This document shows, in pieces, positions 9,105 to 18,278 of a DNA stretch of 38,373 bases. Every line of letters starts with the position of its first letter. Position 1 is the first letter of the stretch. Below the pieces are notes generated by a model. That model did no database searches, was not told the DNA's origin, and saw nothing but the letters and a program-made list of their open reading frames with translations. The DNA comes from JACJYC01 sp964558465 (GTDB lineage Bacteria > Bacteroidota > Bacteroidia > Chitinophagales > Saprospiraceae): assembly GCA_964558465.1 (NCBI GenBank), contig CAZLEF010000068.1:1-38373 (forward strand), written 5' to 3'. Made by a program: the position numbers and the translations under genes.

Positions 9105-12100
9105 TTAAATTTTTGTCAAATGAAGAGGGTGATTATTGTTTTCCAATGGTGCTTTTTTAAGGATCAACCATCCTTCCCGGATCTCCTGCGGGCTGAAGGC
9201 GCCCCCATCCTGGAATGGCGTCAGGTGGCTTCGATCCAGTATGGCTTCGATCTTGGGTGCTATATCCTGCATATCTGTGCCCAGATCGGGTGCTTTACGC
9301 TGATCTTTGGGGGTCACTTCAGCCGTGTCTCCCTGCAGGTTTCGGATCCAGTTATTGTCCAGCAGCAAGGCCCAGATCTTTTCGGCCTGGGAAGGGAAAT
9401 CCTGTTGGAACGCCTTTTTTTGTATATGCCCCACGGTGGATACCGTACGCCAGCCCGGGTTTTCTTTTTCGGTCCAGGTCCAGCTATACCCCGGTTCCGG
9501 GGGCACACTGATTTTCCGGCTTTCCCGATTGGTCAGCACAGGAGTGGTCAGAAAAGCTACTTCTATTTTTTGTAGCGCAGCGGCATATTGACCCGGCGGA
9601 ATGTCGATGGCTTTGACCGGTAATACACCGCTGGTGGCGTGCACCTGTCCCCTGGGGTCGATCAGCATACTCAAAGAGGTGGGCAGATCGGCAACGGCTT
9701 TTGGCAACAGCGGTGACGTCAAATACCCATCCAGACTATAAAAATCCTTCGGGCCTTCTGATCCGGATTTGCTGCCGTTTTCCTCCCAACAAAGGATGAA
9801 GCCGTCATTGAACCGGGCGTCGTCTCCGATACGAATGGGTATTTTAATCCGGTCAAAAGCAAAATTGGTCGGAGGGACGTATTGGCCGGTGTCCGGATCC
9901 GTTCTCACATATTCCCATGCCTGGTTCAAAGGCGTATTGCCCTGGCCTTCCAGGCTTAAATTGGCGCGCACAAGGGCTACCGGCCGGCCGATCAGAAAAG
10001 CAAGGCCCTGGTGCTGAGTTGCATTTACCGGCTCAATTTTTTCGAGGGCGCTTTCGATCACCCCGATCAGTTCCTGCATATACGAAAAAGGCGAGGGGAG
10101 CCCCTGAGCTTTCTCACAGATCCACCGGACCATATTGCGGAGATAATCGTTCTCAATGCCTTCGGCAAGCACCGGGCTTAAATGACCGGGAAAAAGCTGC
10201 CATTGCCCGGAAGCGTCGATATACCCCAGGGCGCTGCCATCTTGTTCATAGATCATGAGGCTATTGTCGAGCAGGTTCGGCAACACCCATCCGCAAATGG
10301 GGCTGGTGGCCGGATGGTCGTTCATTTCTATTTGATCATCGTTGGCAGACAGCCAGCGGAAATTCAGGCGGGTGGGTGGAACAAAACGCGGCGGCAGCGA
10401 AAAATGGAATGGCCCCGAAGCCTTTAGCGTTTCTGCGACCATCGGAGGCGCCAGATCCGGATTGGAGGCAGTAGCAACGTAACTCAGCGGTAATTGCCGG
10501 CCGAAGGTATCCACCAGGCAGAGCTGATTGAGATTGACCAACCCCGCCCGGATGGGATTGAACGGATTGTCCGGTTCCGGGCTGAAGCGATTGTAATTTT
10601 GTACGGCGTCCCGTGTATGGTTGATGAACGGGAACAGGTCCGAAAAATTTTCCAGGGGGTCGATAACCGGCAATTGGTAGATCTGCCGGAGCATCAGCAT
10701 GGCGGCGTTCAACCCGCCCAGGGTCTGCGACAGGCAGGATGTAGCTTGAAGTTTCAGGCAGGCCGACATCGCCAGGAGCAGGTCAAAGATGTATTTATTA
10801 TTGGCAGCCGCACTACTGCCGGTTTGAGCCGGGTCTTCCGACCAGGCCAGGAACAGATCGGCGTTTTGGCCTATCCATTCAAGGCTGAGTTCTTTGAGTT
10901 GTTTGTTCCTGAGTTGGGTAAATCCCGGCTGAGCAACCAGCCAGCTTAGAAATTTTTCATTGTTCCGGAGCAGATAATCCAGGTTTTGGCTATTTTTCGG
11001 GGTATTATTTGCCTGGTAAAAATCATCCATGGGCAGCTTGACCAGTAATTCATCTGCATAGGCCGTCAGGCCGGTTGTCAGTTTGTTGCCGGCATGACCG
11101 GAAAGCAGGGAATAACCCATATAGGGCTGGGGGAAATCATCACTGATCCAGCCAGCCGGCGGGGGTGCGAAATCCGCTTTGCCCGGCTCCAATTCGTAAT
11201 GGTCCGTTAAAAAATGAGGTGGATAATTTGGCCCATCCGGATTGGGAGGGCCATAAAAATCGATCATCCACTGCAGCATGAAAGGATGCCAGGAAGGACC
11301 GGTTTGGGTGCTGAAGGCAAAACCGGGCGCTTTTTTTCCGATGGCATCTATTTGCTCAAAAACGGCTGTCAACTGTCCTGAATCGGGGCGCTGGTTTTTC
11401 CATTCGCCCCCGGCGTCGATAAATTGAACCTCCAAGAGCTGATCCTGCCCGGGGCGGCCCAACGGACTGAACCGGGCGGAGGTTTGTGCAGCGTTACCGG
11501 TCAGCAACAATACCGGTTCCCGGGGGGTCCAGAAGCGGGGCGCCGCCTTGGACTGAAAGACGTAATTCGCTTTGGGGCTAATCTGTGGAAAGAGCGCCTG
11601 CAACAGCAGCCGGTTATACCGCATGTATTGCGCCGGCCCCCAGGATTGAGCCTGGTTGGAAAGCAGGGCCACCCCTTCAGCAGCGATAGGCTTCCCGAAT
11701 GCCTGCAAAGCCTGACCCAGGATATTGTAAAGATCGGGCTGGTCGATGAGTTGATTCAAGGCCTCGATAACCTGGGTGGTGTTGCTTTCGCCGAGCGTTG
11801 AAATCGGTTGAAAAACCGCAGGGCCGGCCTGCTTGATGAGTGCCTGATAGAAGGCTGCCCAGTCCTTAATCTCCTCCGGTTGCAGGTGTTGCAAGTTCAG
11901 AACGGCTTGATTGATCTCCACCCTTTTATTGTAGACCTTTCCGGCGGCTGCATTCAACTGGCCGAGCAAATCTTTGAGCTCAGGCATCCATAAACCTTCA
12001 AGGTAATGCGTGCGGATATCATCGGGAGATGTTGGAGGGTAATCGGCTGCTCCGTCGTCAAAATAAACCACACTCAGGTATTTACCCCAATCGGCAAAAA

Positions 12101-13820
12101 TTTGCTGCCGGGTGGATTGTATCCTGGATTGCAGGCTATCAAATTGTTGCTGAAACAGGTTCAGGTCATTGAGTTGCAGCGCAAGGGATTCAGGTAGCGG
12201 AAGGCTATCCGGCCGGTTCTTTACATCGGCGCGTGTATTGGCAGCACTGACCGACCGGACGCTCCAGGTCGTCCCTCCGGTCTCAGCCCGGAATCCCTTG
12301 GCGTGACGGGCTTCGGCGAATTGAGCATTGATATCCAATTGGTGGTTCGTTCCCTGTGCAAAAACCTGGACGGCTTCGAGGTATTCTTCCACTTTTGATT
12401 TTCCATCAGGCGAAGACGTCATCTGCGAGGCCAGGTAGGCGGATAAGGCTTCCGTGCCGGTATTGCCGATGGACACCTGTTCTATTTGAGGTTGTTCCGT
12501 ACTGTAATCGGACAGATCGATCGTTAGGGATGCGTAACAGACCATCTGCAAGGCATCAGGCGAACCCAGAACGGCCTCGATCGTTTGGTCCAGGATGGTT
12601 TTGAGGGAGGTTTCCTGGTCCAGAAACGGGATATCGAGTTGATTGCCGGGTTGGTCATTGAATGCGTTCGGGCAGATTTTTGCCGTTTTCAGGACGGTTT
12701 CCCACTTGATCCATTCCTTATGCAACAATTCTGCCAGGACGTTTTTCGGAAACAGATCTGTATTGACCGTTATGGGGATCTCCCAGGCAAATTCCTGGGT
12801 CAGGGCATTCAGCAGGCTCAGATATGGAAATTCATTCGTGCCCTGGTGTGCCAGAAAATCCCGGATATAAAACCGGAAATAGTCCAGCTCGGCCTCACGG
12901 TACCAGCCGACGATCTCGTATCGGAGGGTTTTACAGGCGCCGGGAGCAGCGGCATCGTGATACCCGAATACACTCCGGCAAGTGGGGTAAAAGGCTGCAA
13001 AAGCGAGATCGCCGGCCCCCGTTGCCGACAAGGGGTTTTTGAGATATTCCCGGGCTGGGTCTGTAGGGTCCTGTTTCAGCCATTCGTCCAGCAGATAGCT
13101 GACTCCGGCAAAACGAAATAACTGGATCGGGTCAAATTGGTGGGTTTCGGGATTGTAACGAAATGGATCCTCTTCTGTCGGCAGGGCGGTATAGTTTGCA
13201 TTAAGCAAATTTCCATTTTTATCATGGATCTGATCGGCAGGGAACAGGGCGTCGCTTTCGATGATCCTTGAAAAAACAGGGGCAGGCGCGTCATCATAAT
13301 ATCCCCTGACCAGCCAGCAGGTGGGGGCCGCCGGAAAAGTGGCGTGATCAAGCAATTGGTTAATGAGCACAAGATTTGCCTTCAGCGTATCCGGGGAATT
13401 CCGGAATTTCTCCGCCCGGTCTGCCAAGGCAATTACCCGGCCCATGGTTGGCATATTCGACAGCGGGGTTATAATCCCCAAATCAACCAGTTCGGACCAA
13501 TAGTCTGCTCCTCTGTTTATGATGTTGCCGTTGCTGTCCGGGAAAGCCCCTCCGAAAGCACTGATAAAGGATGCGCGGCCTACAACCGGCAGGCCCATTG
13601 CCTTGGACAGTACACCTGGGAGCGTCCAGTGTAAATGAACTCCCTTGGGTAACTCCGTTTCATTTTCAAAAGGCTCCCGCATGATCGTCTTTCCGAGGAA
13701 GGGTTCCGTACTGTCTCCCCACGGCAGCAATCTAAAATCGGTAAGAGGACCTACCACCTTTGCAGGTTCTTTCAATACCAAAGCATCCAGTTGGACAGGA
13801 ACGGCAAGCAGGGTTCTCAT
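9105..13820 (-). CDS. Giant hypothetical protein (1571 aa), first gene of the cluster
   Basis: I place the start at ATG 13820 (protein beginning MRTLLAVPVQLDAL). The frame can be extended to a TTG at 13859, but the extra 13 residues are Lys/Arg-rich and the ATG is more natural. The protein is about 1571 aa with no signal peptide or membrane helix. Visible landmarks are LPKGVHLHWTLP near residue 57, FPAAPTCWLVRGYYD near residue 162, an AFAAFYPTCRSVFGYHD stretch near residue 270, and a Gln/Leu-rich probable coiled coil near residues 545-575. Many Trp/Pro/Tyr-rich loops follow, with WICGWVLP-like and PPGQYAAAL-type segments in the C-terminal half. I recognise no named domain. It starts the operon of large proteins, and the next gene follows after 11 nt. 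A scaffold or shell component is one possibility, from size and context only. Confidence 0.8.
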   Translation of the reverse strand: MRTLLAVPVQLDALVLKEPAKVVGPLTDFRLLPWGDSTEPFLGKTIMREPFENETELPKGVHLHWTLPGVLSKAMGLPVVGRASFISAFGGAFPDSNGNIINRGADYWSELVDLGIITPLSNMPTMGRVIALADRAEKFRNSPDTLKANLVLINQLLDHATFPAAPTCWLVRGYYDDAPAPVFSRIIESDALFPADQIHDKNGNLLNANYTALPTEEDPFRYNPETHQFDPIQLFRFAGVSYLLDEWLKQDPTDPAREYLKNPLSATGAGDLAFAAFYPTCRSVFGYHDAAAPGACKTLRYEIVGWYREAELDYFRFYIRDFLAHQGTNEFPYLSLLNALTQEFAWEIPITVNTDLFPKNVLAELLHKEWIKWETVLKTAKICPNAFNDQPGNQLDIPFLDQETSLKTILDQTIEAVLGSPDALQMVCYASLTIDLSDYSTEQPQIEQVSIGNTGTEALSAYLASQMTSSPDGKSKVEEYLEAVQVFAQGTNHQLDINAQFAEARHAKGFRAETGGTTWSVRSVSAANTRADVKNRPDSLPLPESLALQLNDLNLFQQQFDSLQSRIQSTRQQIFADWGKYLSVVYFDDGAADYPPTSPDDIRTHYLEGLWMPELKDLLGQLNAAAGKVYNKRVEINQAVLNLQHLQPEEIKDWAAFYQALIKQAGPAVFQPISTLGESNTTQVIEALNQLIDQPDLYNILGQALQAFGKPIAAEGVALLSNQAQSWGPAQYMRYNRLLLQALFPQISPKANYVFQSKAAPRFWTPREPVLLLTGNAAQTSARFSPLGRPGQDQLLEVQFIDAGGEWKNQRPDSGQLTAVFEQIDAIGKKAPGFAFSTQTGPSWHPFMLQWMIDFYGPPNPDGPNYPPHFLTDHYELEPGKADFAPPPAGWISDDFPQPYMGYSLLSGHAGNKLTTGLTAYADELLVKLPMDDFYQANNTPKNSQNLDYLLRNNEKFLSWLVAQPGFTQLRNKQLKELSLEWIGQNADLFLAWSEDPAQTGSSAAANNKYIFDLLLAMSACLKLQATSCLSQTLGGLNAAMLMLRQIYQLPVIDPLENFSDLFPFINHTRDAVQNYNRFSPEPDNPFNPIRAGLVNLNQLCLVDTFGRQLPLSYVATASNPDLAPPMVAETLKASGPFHFSLPPRFVPPTRLNFRWLSANDDQIEMNDHPATSPICGWVLPNLLDNSLMIYEQDGSALGYIDASGQWQLFPGHLSPVLAEGIENDYLRNMVRWICEKAQGLPSPFSYMQELIGVIESALEKIEPVNATQHQGLAFLIGRPVALVRANLSLEGQGNTPLNQAWEYVRTDPDTGQYVPPTNFAFDRIKIPIRIGDDARFNDGFILCWEENGSKSGSEGPKDFYSLDGYLTSPLLPKAVADLPTSLSMLIDPRGQVHATSGVLPVKAIDIPPGQYAAALQKIEVAFLTTPVLTNRESRKISVPPEPGYSWTWTEKENPGWRTVSTVGHIQKKAFQQDFPSQAEKIWALLLDNNWIRNLQGDTAEVTPKDQRKAPDLGTDMQDIAPKIEAILDRSHLTPFQDGGAFSPQEIREGWLILKKAPLENNNHPLHLTKI

Positions 13821-13924
13821 AGTTACGGCTTTTAAAACACGCTTCGATTGCCCGTACAATATCCGGCCTGTAAACCGTAATCCCCCTTCACCTATTCCCC
13901 AATTTCTTCACGTATTCCACATGG

Positions 13925-13949
13925 GCGCAAAAAAATGAGCCCTCATTTT
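13925..13949 (-). terminator. Probable intrinsic terminator of the HTCS gene
   Basis: About 43 bases beyond the HTCS stop, on the minus strand, the arms AAAATGAG and CTCATTTT (13932-13939 and 13942-13949) are separated by two bases and run into a row of seven T. The stem is A/T-rich and therefore weak, but its position between the regulator gene and the next operon, followed by the T-run, fits a rho-independent terminator. Confidence 0.5.
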
Positions 13950-13992
13950 GCATTGTTGAAAACAAAAAATTTATTAAACAACAGCTTATCAA

Positions 13993-16900
13993 TTATTTGC
14001 GTATTTTATGAGGTGCATACCCAAATTCCTCAGAAAAGGAGCGGGAGAAGTAGTTCGGGTCGCTGAAGCCGACCTGATAGGCAATTTCAGAGACGTTCAG
14101 GTCGGTGGTTTGCAGCAGTTCCACGGCCCTATGCAGTCGGATGGCGCGGATAAACATGGACGGCGTTTTGCCGGTCAGGGCCTTGAGTTTGCGGTTGACC
14201 TGGGTATTGCTGCGCCGGACTGCCCGGCAGAGGTGGTCCACACTCAGGTCGGGATCGTTCAGCTGTTCCTGCACGACTTTGATCAACTTTTGCAGGAACA
14301 CCTCGTCGAGCGACGGTACTTTATTGGTCGGGATATTGGTTGAAAATAGTTCACCAGAGGTATAGTGGGCTTGCAATGACCGCCGCAACTTCACCAGTTG
14401 TTCCAGCCGGGCCAACAACTCTTCTTTGTGGAAGGGTTTGACGAGGTAGGCGTCTGCGCCGACTTTCAGGCCGGCGATCCGGTCTTCCTGGATCGCCTTG
14501 GCGGTCAGCAAAATAATGGGGATATGGCTGGTACGTTCATCGTTTTTCAGGACCCGGCAGGCTTCGTAGCCGTCTTTTTCCGGCATCATGACGTCGCTGA
14601 TAATAATGTCTGGGATGGATTCCAGGGCTTTGTAGATCCCCTCCTGCCCGTTCAGGGCGGTTTCGATCTGGTAATCCGCCTTTAAAAGGGATTGGATATA
14701 GGTGATCATGTCCCGGTTGTCCTCGATGATCAACAAGGAAGGCCGGTCTTTATCGGGGTCTACCATGTTTTCTTCGAAAGCGGAAACCAGATTTTCGGAA
14801 ACGCCGTCAGGGCCGCCTTCGCCATCCCGGATTCTGGGTAAATCTCCAAAGCCGGGCTCTTTTTTCAGCGTGGCGGCTTCCTGCCTGGAAGGCAGCAGGA
14901 TTATAAAGTCGGTACCGGTCCCTACCTCGCTTTCCACGGCAATCCGGCCGCCCATCAACTCTACCAACTCTTTGGTCAGGGCCAGGCCGATGCCGGCGCC
15001 CGAAAAGATGCCATCCGTTGTGTCATCCGCCCGTTGCTGCTCCACCTGATAAAAGCGGTCGAAAATATGGGGCAGGTGCTCTTCAGCGATCCCCACCCCG
15101 GTGTCGCTGACCTTTATTTGCAACCACGGTTGCTTGTCCCGTTCCAATTCCCGCAGGTGCATGATCACCTTGCCGCCTTGGGGGGTAAACTTGATGGCAT
15201 TGGACAACAGGTTATAAACGATATGCTGGAGCTTGACCTCATCATAGTCCATGAACAACGTTTTGACCTCGGTATAGAAGGTCAGCCGGATCTGTTTTTC
15301 ATGGGCCATGGAGTAAAAGGACTCTGTGATATATTGCAGGTAATGGACAATGTCGGCTTGAATGGCATCCACCTTCAGCACCCCGGCGTCGAGTTTCGAC
15401 AGGTCGAGCAGTTGGTTGATGAGCCGCAGCAGGTTTTCGCTGTTGCGCCGGATGAGCTTTTTCTCCTGCGTATGCCCCTTGATATTGCCGGCCATGCCCA
15501 TGATAACCGTGAGGGGCGTCCGGAATTCATGGGTGATATTGGTGTAAAGCCGCGACTTGAGGGTGTCGAGATCCTGTATGCGTTTGGCCTCCGCTTTCAT
15601 GGATTCGCGGCGCAGCTCAAAGCGTCGAATGCTCCAAAAAATCCCTCCAATTGCCAGGATATAAATCAAATAAGCCCACCAGGTGCGGTAGAATGGCGGC
15701 AATATCCGGATAATTATACCGGCCTCGTTGGGGCTCCAGAATCCGTCTGCGGTTTTGGCTTTCACCCGAAAGGTGTACTTACCGGGGTCCATATTGGTGT
15801 AATGGATCTCATTGTCGGCGCCTGCGCTGGTCCAATCTGCATCGTACGGCGTCAGTTGATAGAAATATTCCACTTCCAGGGTTTTGTAAAAAACAGGCAT
15901 GACAAAACTGAAACCGAAATCGGTCTGACCAGGGCGCAATTGAATTTTGTCATGGAACCGGAGTTCCTTTGCAGATAAAGGCCCGTTCTCATCCGGGCGC
16001 ACCACCTCGTGGCGCAGGTAAAAATCAAGGAGATGAATGGGCGCAGCGTAGGTTTTGGTTTTCAGGCTGTCCGGGTGAAACCGGATCAATTTCTCTGTTA
16101 CGGAAAAATACAAATGGCCGGTTTTATCGTCCCGGAAGGCCCGCTGATAGTTGAAAAAAATACCCGGCAGACCATCGTTGATGTCGTAATGACTAAAAGC
16201 GCCGATGGACAAATCGAGTTGGTGTAAGCCCTTTGGCGTGGCTATCCAAGGGTTGCCGCGCGCGTCTTCCACTACCGAGGTCACCTGGTTGTGCAGCAGG
16301 CCGTTGCTTTCATTGTAACTCCGGAACCGGTCAGCGGCCGGGTCGTACCTACTCATGCCGTTGGAGGTAGAGAGATAGAACCGGCCTTCTTCGCCGGGAT
16401 ATATCCTGTGAATCACATTGGCTGCCAGATTGTCCTCGGGATGCAGTTTGTATTTTATCCCCTGGCCTGTATCCAGATGGTATTTAAATATACCGGCGTT
16501 AGTGGCCAACCAGACAACACCCCTGTCCCCAAAATGAATATCCGTGACGGCAGCCCCAACCTTTTCAGCCGCGGGCAGCCCTGCAATTTGGGGGTAAATA
16601 TCAACCCACTCTTTTTTGGTTTCGTCAAAGTATTTGAAGCCCGACCATATCCTGCCTTCTGGTCCGGTTTTGAGCCAGGGAACACGGCCGGGGATCGCGG
16701 TGATTTTCCGGGTTTCAAAATTGAAAACCTTTACCTGGTCGGCACGAGCTTGTTGCACCCAAAGCTCCTTTTTGCCCGAAAAGGCGATACTGACTGTTTC
16801 CGCATTCAGCAAGCCGGCGGGTATTTCTGAAGCCACGAATTTTTGTTCACACAAATCGAACACCCCTAAATGATCCCGGCTATTGATCAGCAGCCGGTTT

Positions 16901-18006
16901 TCATCCAATCGGATGATCTCCCCGTCGTCTATGTTTCCCAGTATTTCAAACGGATGATCGGGCGAATGCGATACGATAACGCCCCCACCCGGGGTGATGA
17001 ACCACAAGCTGCCCGCAGCATCCTGATACCCGTAGGCTACGGTGTGCATGGGGACGCCGGCCGGGTCTTTCTGATCATGCCGAAACACGGTGAATAAGCC
17101 CGTAGCCGGGTCGTAGCGATGGATCTCCCCGATGGCCCCCATCCAGACGATACCCGATTTATCCATCAGCATGGAGTAGGGGGACTTCGAAATTTCTGAC
17201 TGAAAAGAGGCGGTTAAATCTTTGAATTCCGAAGCCTTTGGGTAATACGTCCATAGGCCATAGCCGTTTGAACTGACCATCAACCTGCCGTCCGGCAATT
17301 CAACGATATCGGAGGCAAAACGTATGTTTTTATGGATGAAATCCGAAGGTAATGTTACGGGGCGGAACTCGTCCTTTCCAGCCATTTTTTGGTGCAACCC
17401 CTGGGTATTTCCCACCCAGATGGTCCCGTTCTTTTGCTGGAAAAAGACCAGGCCATCCTTGAAATAGCCGCCGAAATCGTCGAAAAGGCCGGTTTCTTTC
17501 GACCATCGGCACACCCCTTCTGCGGCAGTGCCGACCCACATATTCCCCGCCCCGTCCTTGCCGATGAAATTTATATCATTTCCACAAAGGCTTTTCGGAT
17601 TGGAAGGGTCCTTCTGCAACCGGTCAAACGTCTCGGTTTCCGGATCAAAAATATAGATCCCCGAGCTGGTTCCGACCCAGATCCTGCCATCCTCCGCCTC
17701 GCAAATTGCTGTGGTAAAATTATTGCCCAGGCTCTTGGGCGCTTTTTGATTGTATTGAAATTTCTTGAAATGTACACCGTCAAAGCGGTTCAGCCCGTTA
17801 AAAGTGGTAAACCACATAAACCCCTCCCGGTCCTGTATAATACTCTCCAGCCAATAACTGCCGGAATTGGACAGCCCGTCTTCCATTGTGAATTGCTGGA
17901 ATCGCAATTCCTGACCCAGGCAACCCCATGGAATAGCCAACAGGAATAAAAGGTAGGTCAATATTTGGCTCAAAATGTTCACCGCAGTTAAATAGTGTCC
18001 GTCCAT
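13993..18006 (-). CDS. Hybrid two-component regulator, HTCS type (sensor kinase, receiver, AraC HTH)
   Basis: A 1337-aa single-protein signalling system. The sequence shows an N-terminal hydrophobic signal (residues 10-30, ending in GCLGQ). Two-component propeller repeats follow to about residue 690, with recurrent FMWFTTFNGLNRFDG- and RIWVGTSSGIYIFDP-type blades. Next come a Y_Y_Y-like beta domain, a membrane helix near residues 770-792 and a kinase core with NITHEFRTPLTV (phosphorylated His826). The ATP-binding Asn and Gly motifs are present (LLSNAIKFTPQGG, SDTGVGIAEEH, GAGIGLALTK). A receiver with phospho-acceptor Asp1138 (ISDVMMPEKDG) and a C-terminal AraC-type DNA-binding domain (residues about 1240-1337) complete the protein. 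Family knowledge: HTCS proteins sense a saccharide or other ligand in the periplasm and activate an adjacent susC/susD operon. Here the SusC/SusD genes lie upstream on the same strand, so they are the likely target. All catalytic residues appear intact. Confidence 0.96.
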   Translation of the reverse strand: MDGHYLTAVNILSQILTYLLFLLAIPWGCLGQELRFQQFTMEDGLSNSGSYWLESIIQDREGFMWFTTFNGLNRFDGVHFKKFQYNQKAPKSLGNNFTTAICEAEDGRIWVGTSSGIYIFDPETETFDRLQKDPSNPKSLCGNDINFIGKDGAGNMWVGTAAEGVCRWSKETGLFDDFGGYFKDGLVFFQQKNGTIWVGNTQGLHQKMAGKDEFRPVTLPSDFIHKNIRFASDIVELPDGRLMVSSNGYGLWTYYPKASEFKDLTASFQSEISKSPYSMLMDKSGIVWMGAIGEIHRYDPATGLFTVFRHDQKDPAGVPMHTVAYGYQDAAGSLWFITPGGGVIVSHSPDHPFEILGNIDDGEIIRLDENRLLINSRDHLGVFDLCEQKFVASEIPAGLLNAETVSIAFSGKKELWVQQARADQVKVFNFETRKITAIPGRVPWLKTGPEGRIWSGFKYFDETKKEWVDIYPQIAGLPAAEKVGAAVTDIHFGDRGVVWLATNAGIFKYHLDTGQGIKYKLHPEDNLAANVIHRIYPGEEGRFYLSTSNGMSRYDPAADRFRSYNESNGLLHNQVTSVVEDARGNPWIATPKGLHQLDLSIGAFSHYDINDGLPGIFFNYQRAFRDDKTGHLYFSVTEKLIRFHPDSLKTKTYAAPIHLLDFYLRHEVVRPDENGPLSAKELRFHDKIQLRPGQTDFGFSFVMPVFYKTLEVEYFYQLTPYDADWTSAGADNEIHYTNMDPGKYTFRVKAKTADGFWSPNEAGIIIRILPPFYRTWWAYLIYILAIGGIFWSIRRFELRRESMKAEAKRIQDLDTLKSRLYTNITHEFRTPLTVIMGMAGNIKGHTQEKKLIRRNSENLLRLINQLLDLSKLDAGVLKVDAIQADIVHYLQYITESFYSMAHEKQIRLTFYTEVKTLFMDYDEVKLQHIVYNLLSNAIKFTPQGGKVIMHLRELERDKQPWLQIKVSDTGVGIAEEHLPHIFDRFYQVEQQRADDTTDGIFSGAGIGLALTKELVELMGGRIAVESEVGTGTDFIILLPSRQEAATLKKEPGFGDLPRIRDGEGGPDGVSENLVSAFEENMVDPDKDRPSLLIIEDNRDMITYIQSLLKADYQIETALNGQEGIYKALESIPDIIISDVMMPEKDGYEACRVLKNDERTSHIPIILLTAKAIQEDRIAGLKVGADAYLVKPFHKEELLARLEQLVKLRRSLQAHYTSGELFSTNIPTNKVPSLDEVFLQKLIKVVQEQLNDPDLSVDHLCRAVRRSNTQVNRKLKALTGKTPSMFIRAIRLHRAVELLQTTDLNVSEIAYQVGFSDPNYFSRSFSEEFGYAPHKIRK

Positions 18007-18012
18007 TTAGTC

Positions 18013-18138
18013 TCGTGTCTGAGCTTTAGGGTTCGAGAGCAAGGCTTGCGAAGGCCCAAAAACGGGAGTCCCGCCAGGCGGGATGACCGTTTTTGGGCCG
18101 AGCGTAACGCAGCTATCGGACGCTAAAGACAGACACAA
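18013..18138. repeat. Large nested imperfect palindrome, about 125 bp
   Basis: The outer arms pair gtgtctg (18015-18021) with cagacac (18130-18136) and ctttag (18024-18029) with ctaaag (18123-18128). The inner arms ggcccaaaaacgg (18053-18065) and its complement (18087-18099) are perfect over 13 bp. The tip cccgcc-a-ggcggg (18070-18082) forms a tight hairpin. The whole block lies just upstream of the HTCS start and could fold as one long hairpin, resembling a dispersed palindromic or MITE-like element. It contains no gene I can support. Confidence 0.8.
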
Positions 18139-18189
18139 AATAGCGGAGTTAAAAATAAGAAAAAAAACGAGATTCATGGGGCGTGGCAA

Positions 18190-18269
18190 GCCGATTCCCT
18201 CGCTCCGCTGTTTGAAGTTTTCAACTTCAAACGCGTCGTCCGATCGGGATCCGGCCAAATAAATTTGGC
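18190..18269. repeat. Second palindromic block between the haloperoxidase and HTCS genes
   Basis: It contains a perfect 10-bp inverted repeat (gtttgaagtt at 18210-18219 and aacttcaaac at 18223-18232, loop of 3). Imperfect flanks extend the pairing outwards to about 18190 and 18256. A second hairpin follows, gccaaat/atttggc (18254-18260 and 18263-18269), ten bases from the stop of the haloperoxidase gene. The latter could act as a transcript end for that gene, though there is no clear T-run. Confidence 0.65.
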
Positions 18270-18278
18270 GGATACGGG

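Noticed and set aside
15034..15978. 314-aa plus-strand open frame
   Set aside because: Antisense to the kinase part of the HTCS regulator; no domain of its own.
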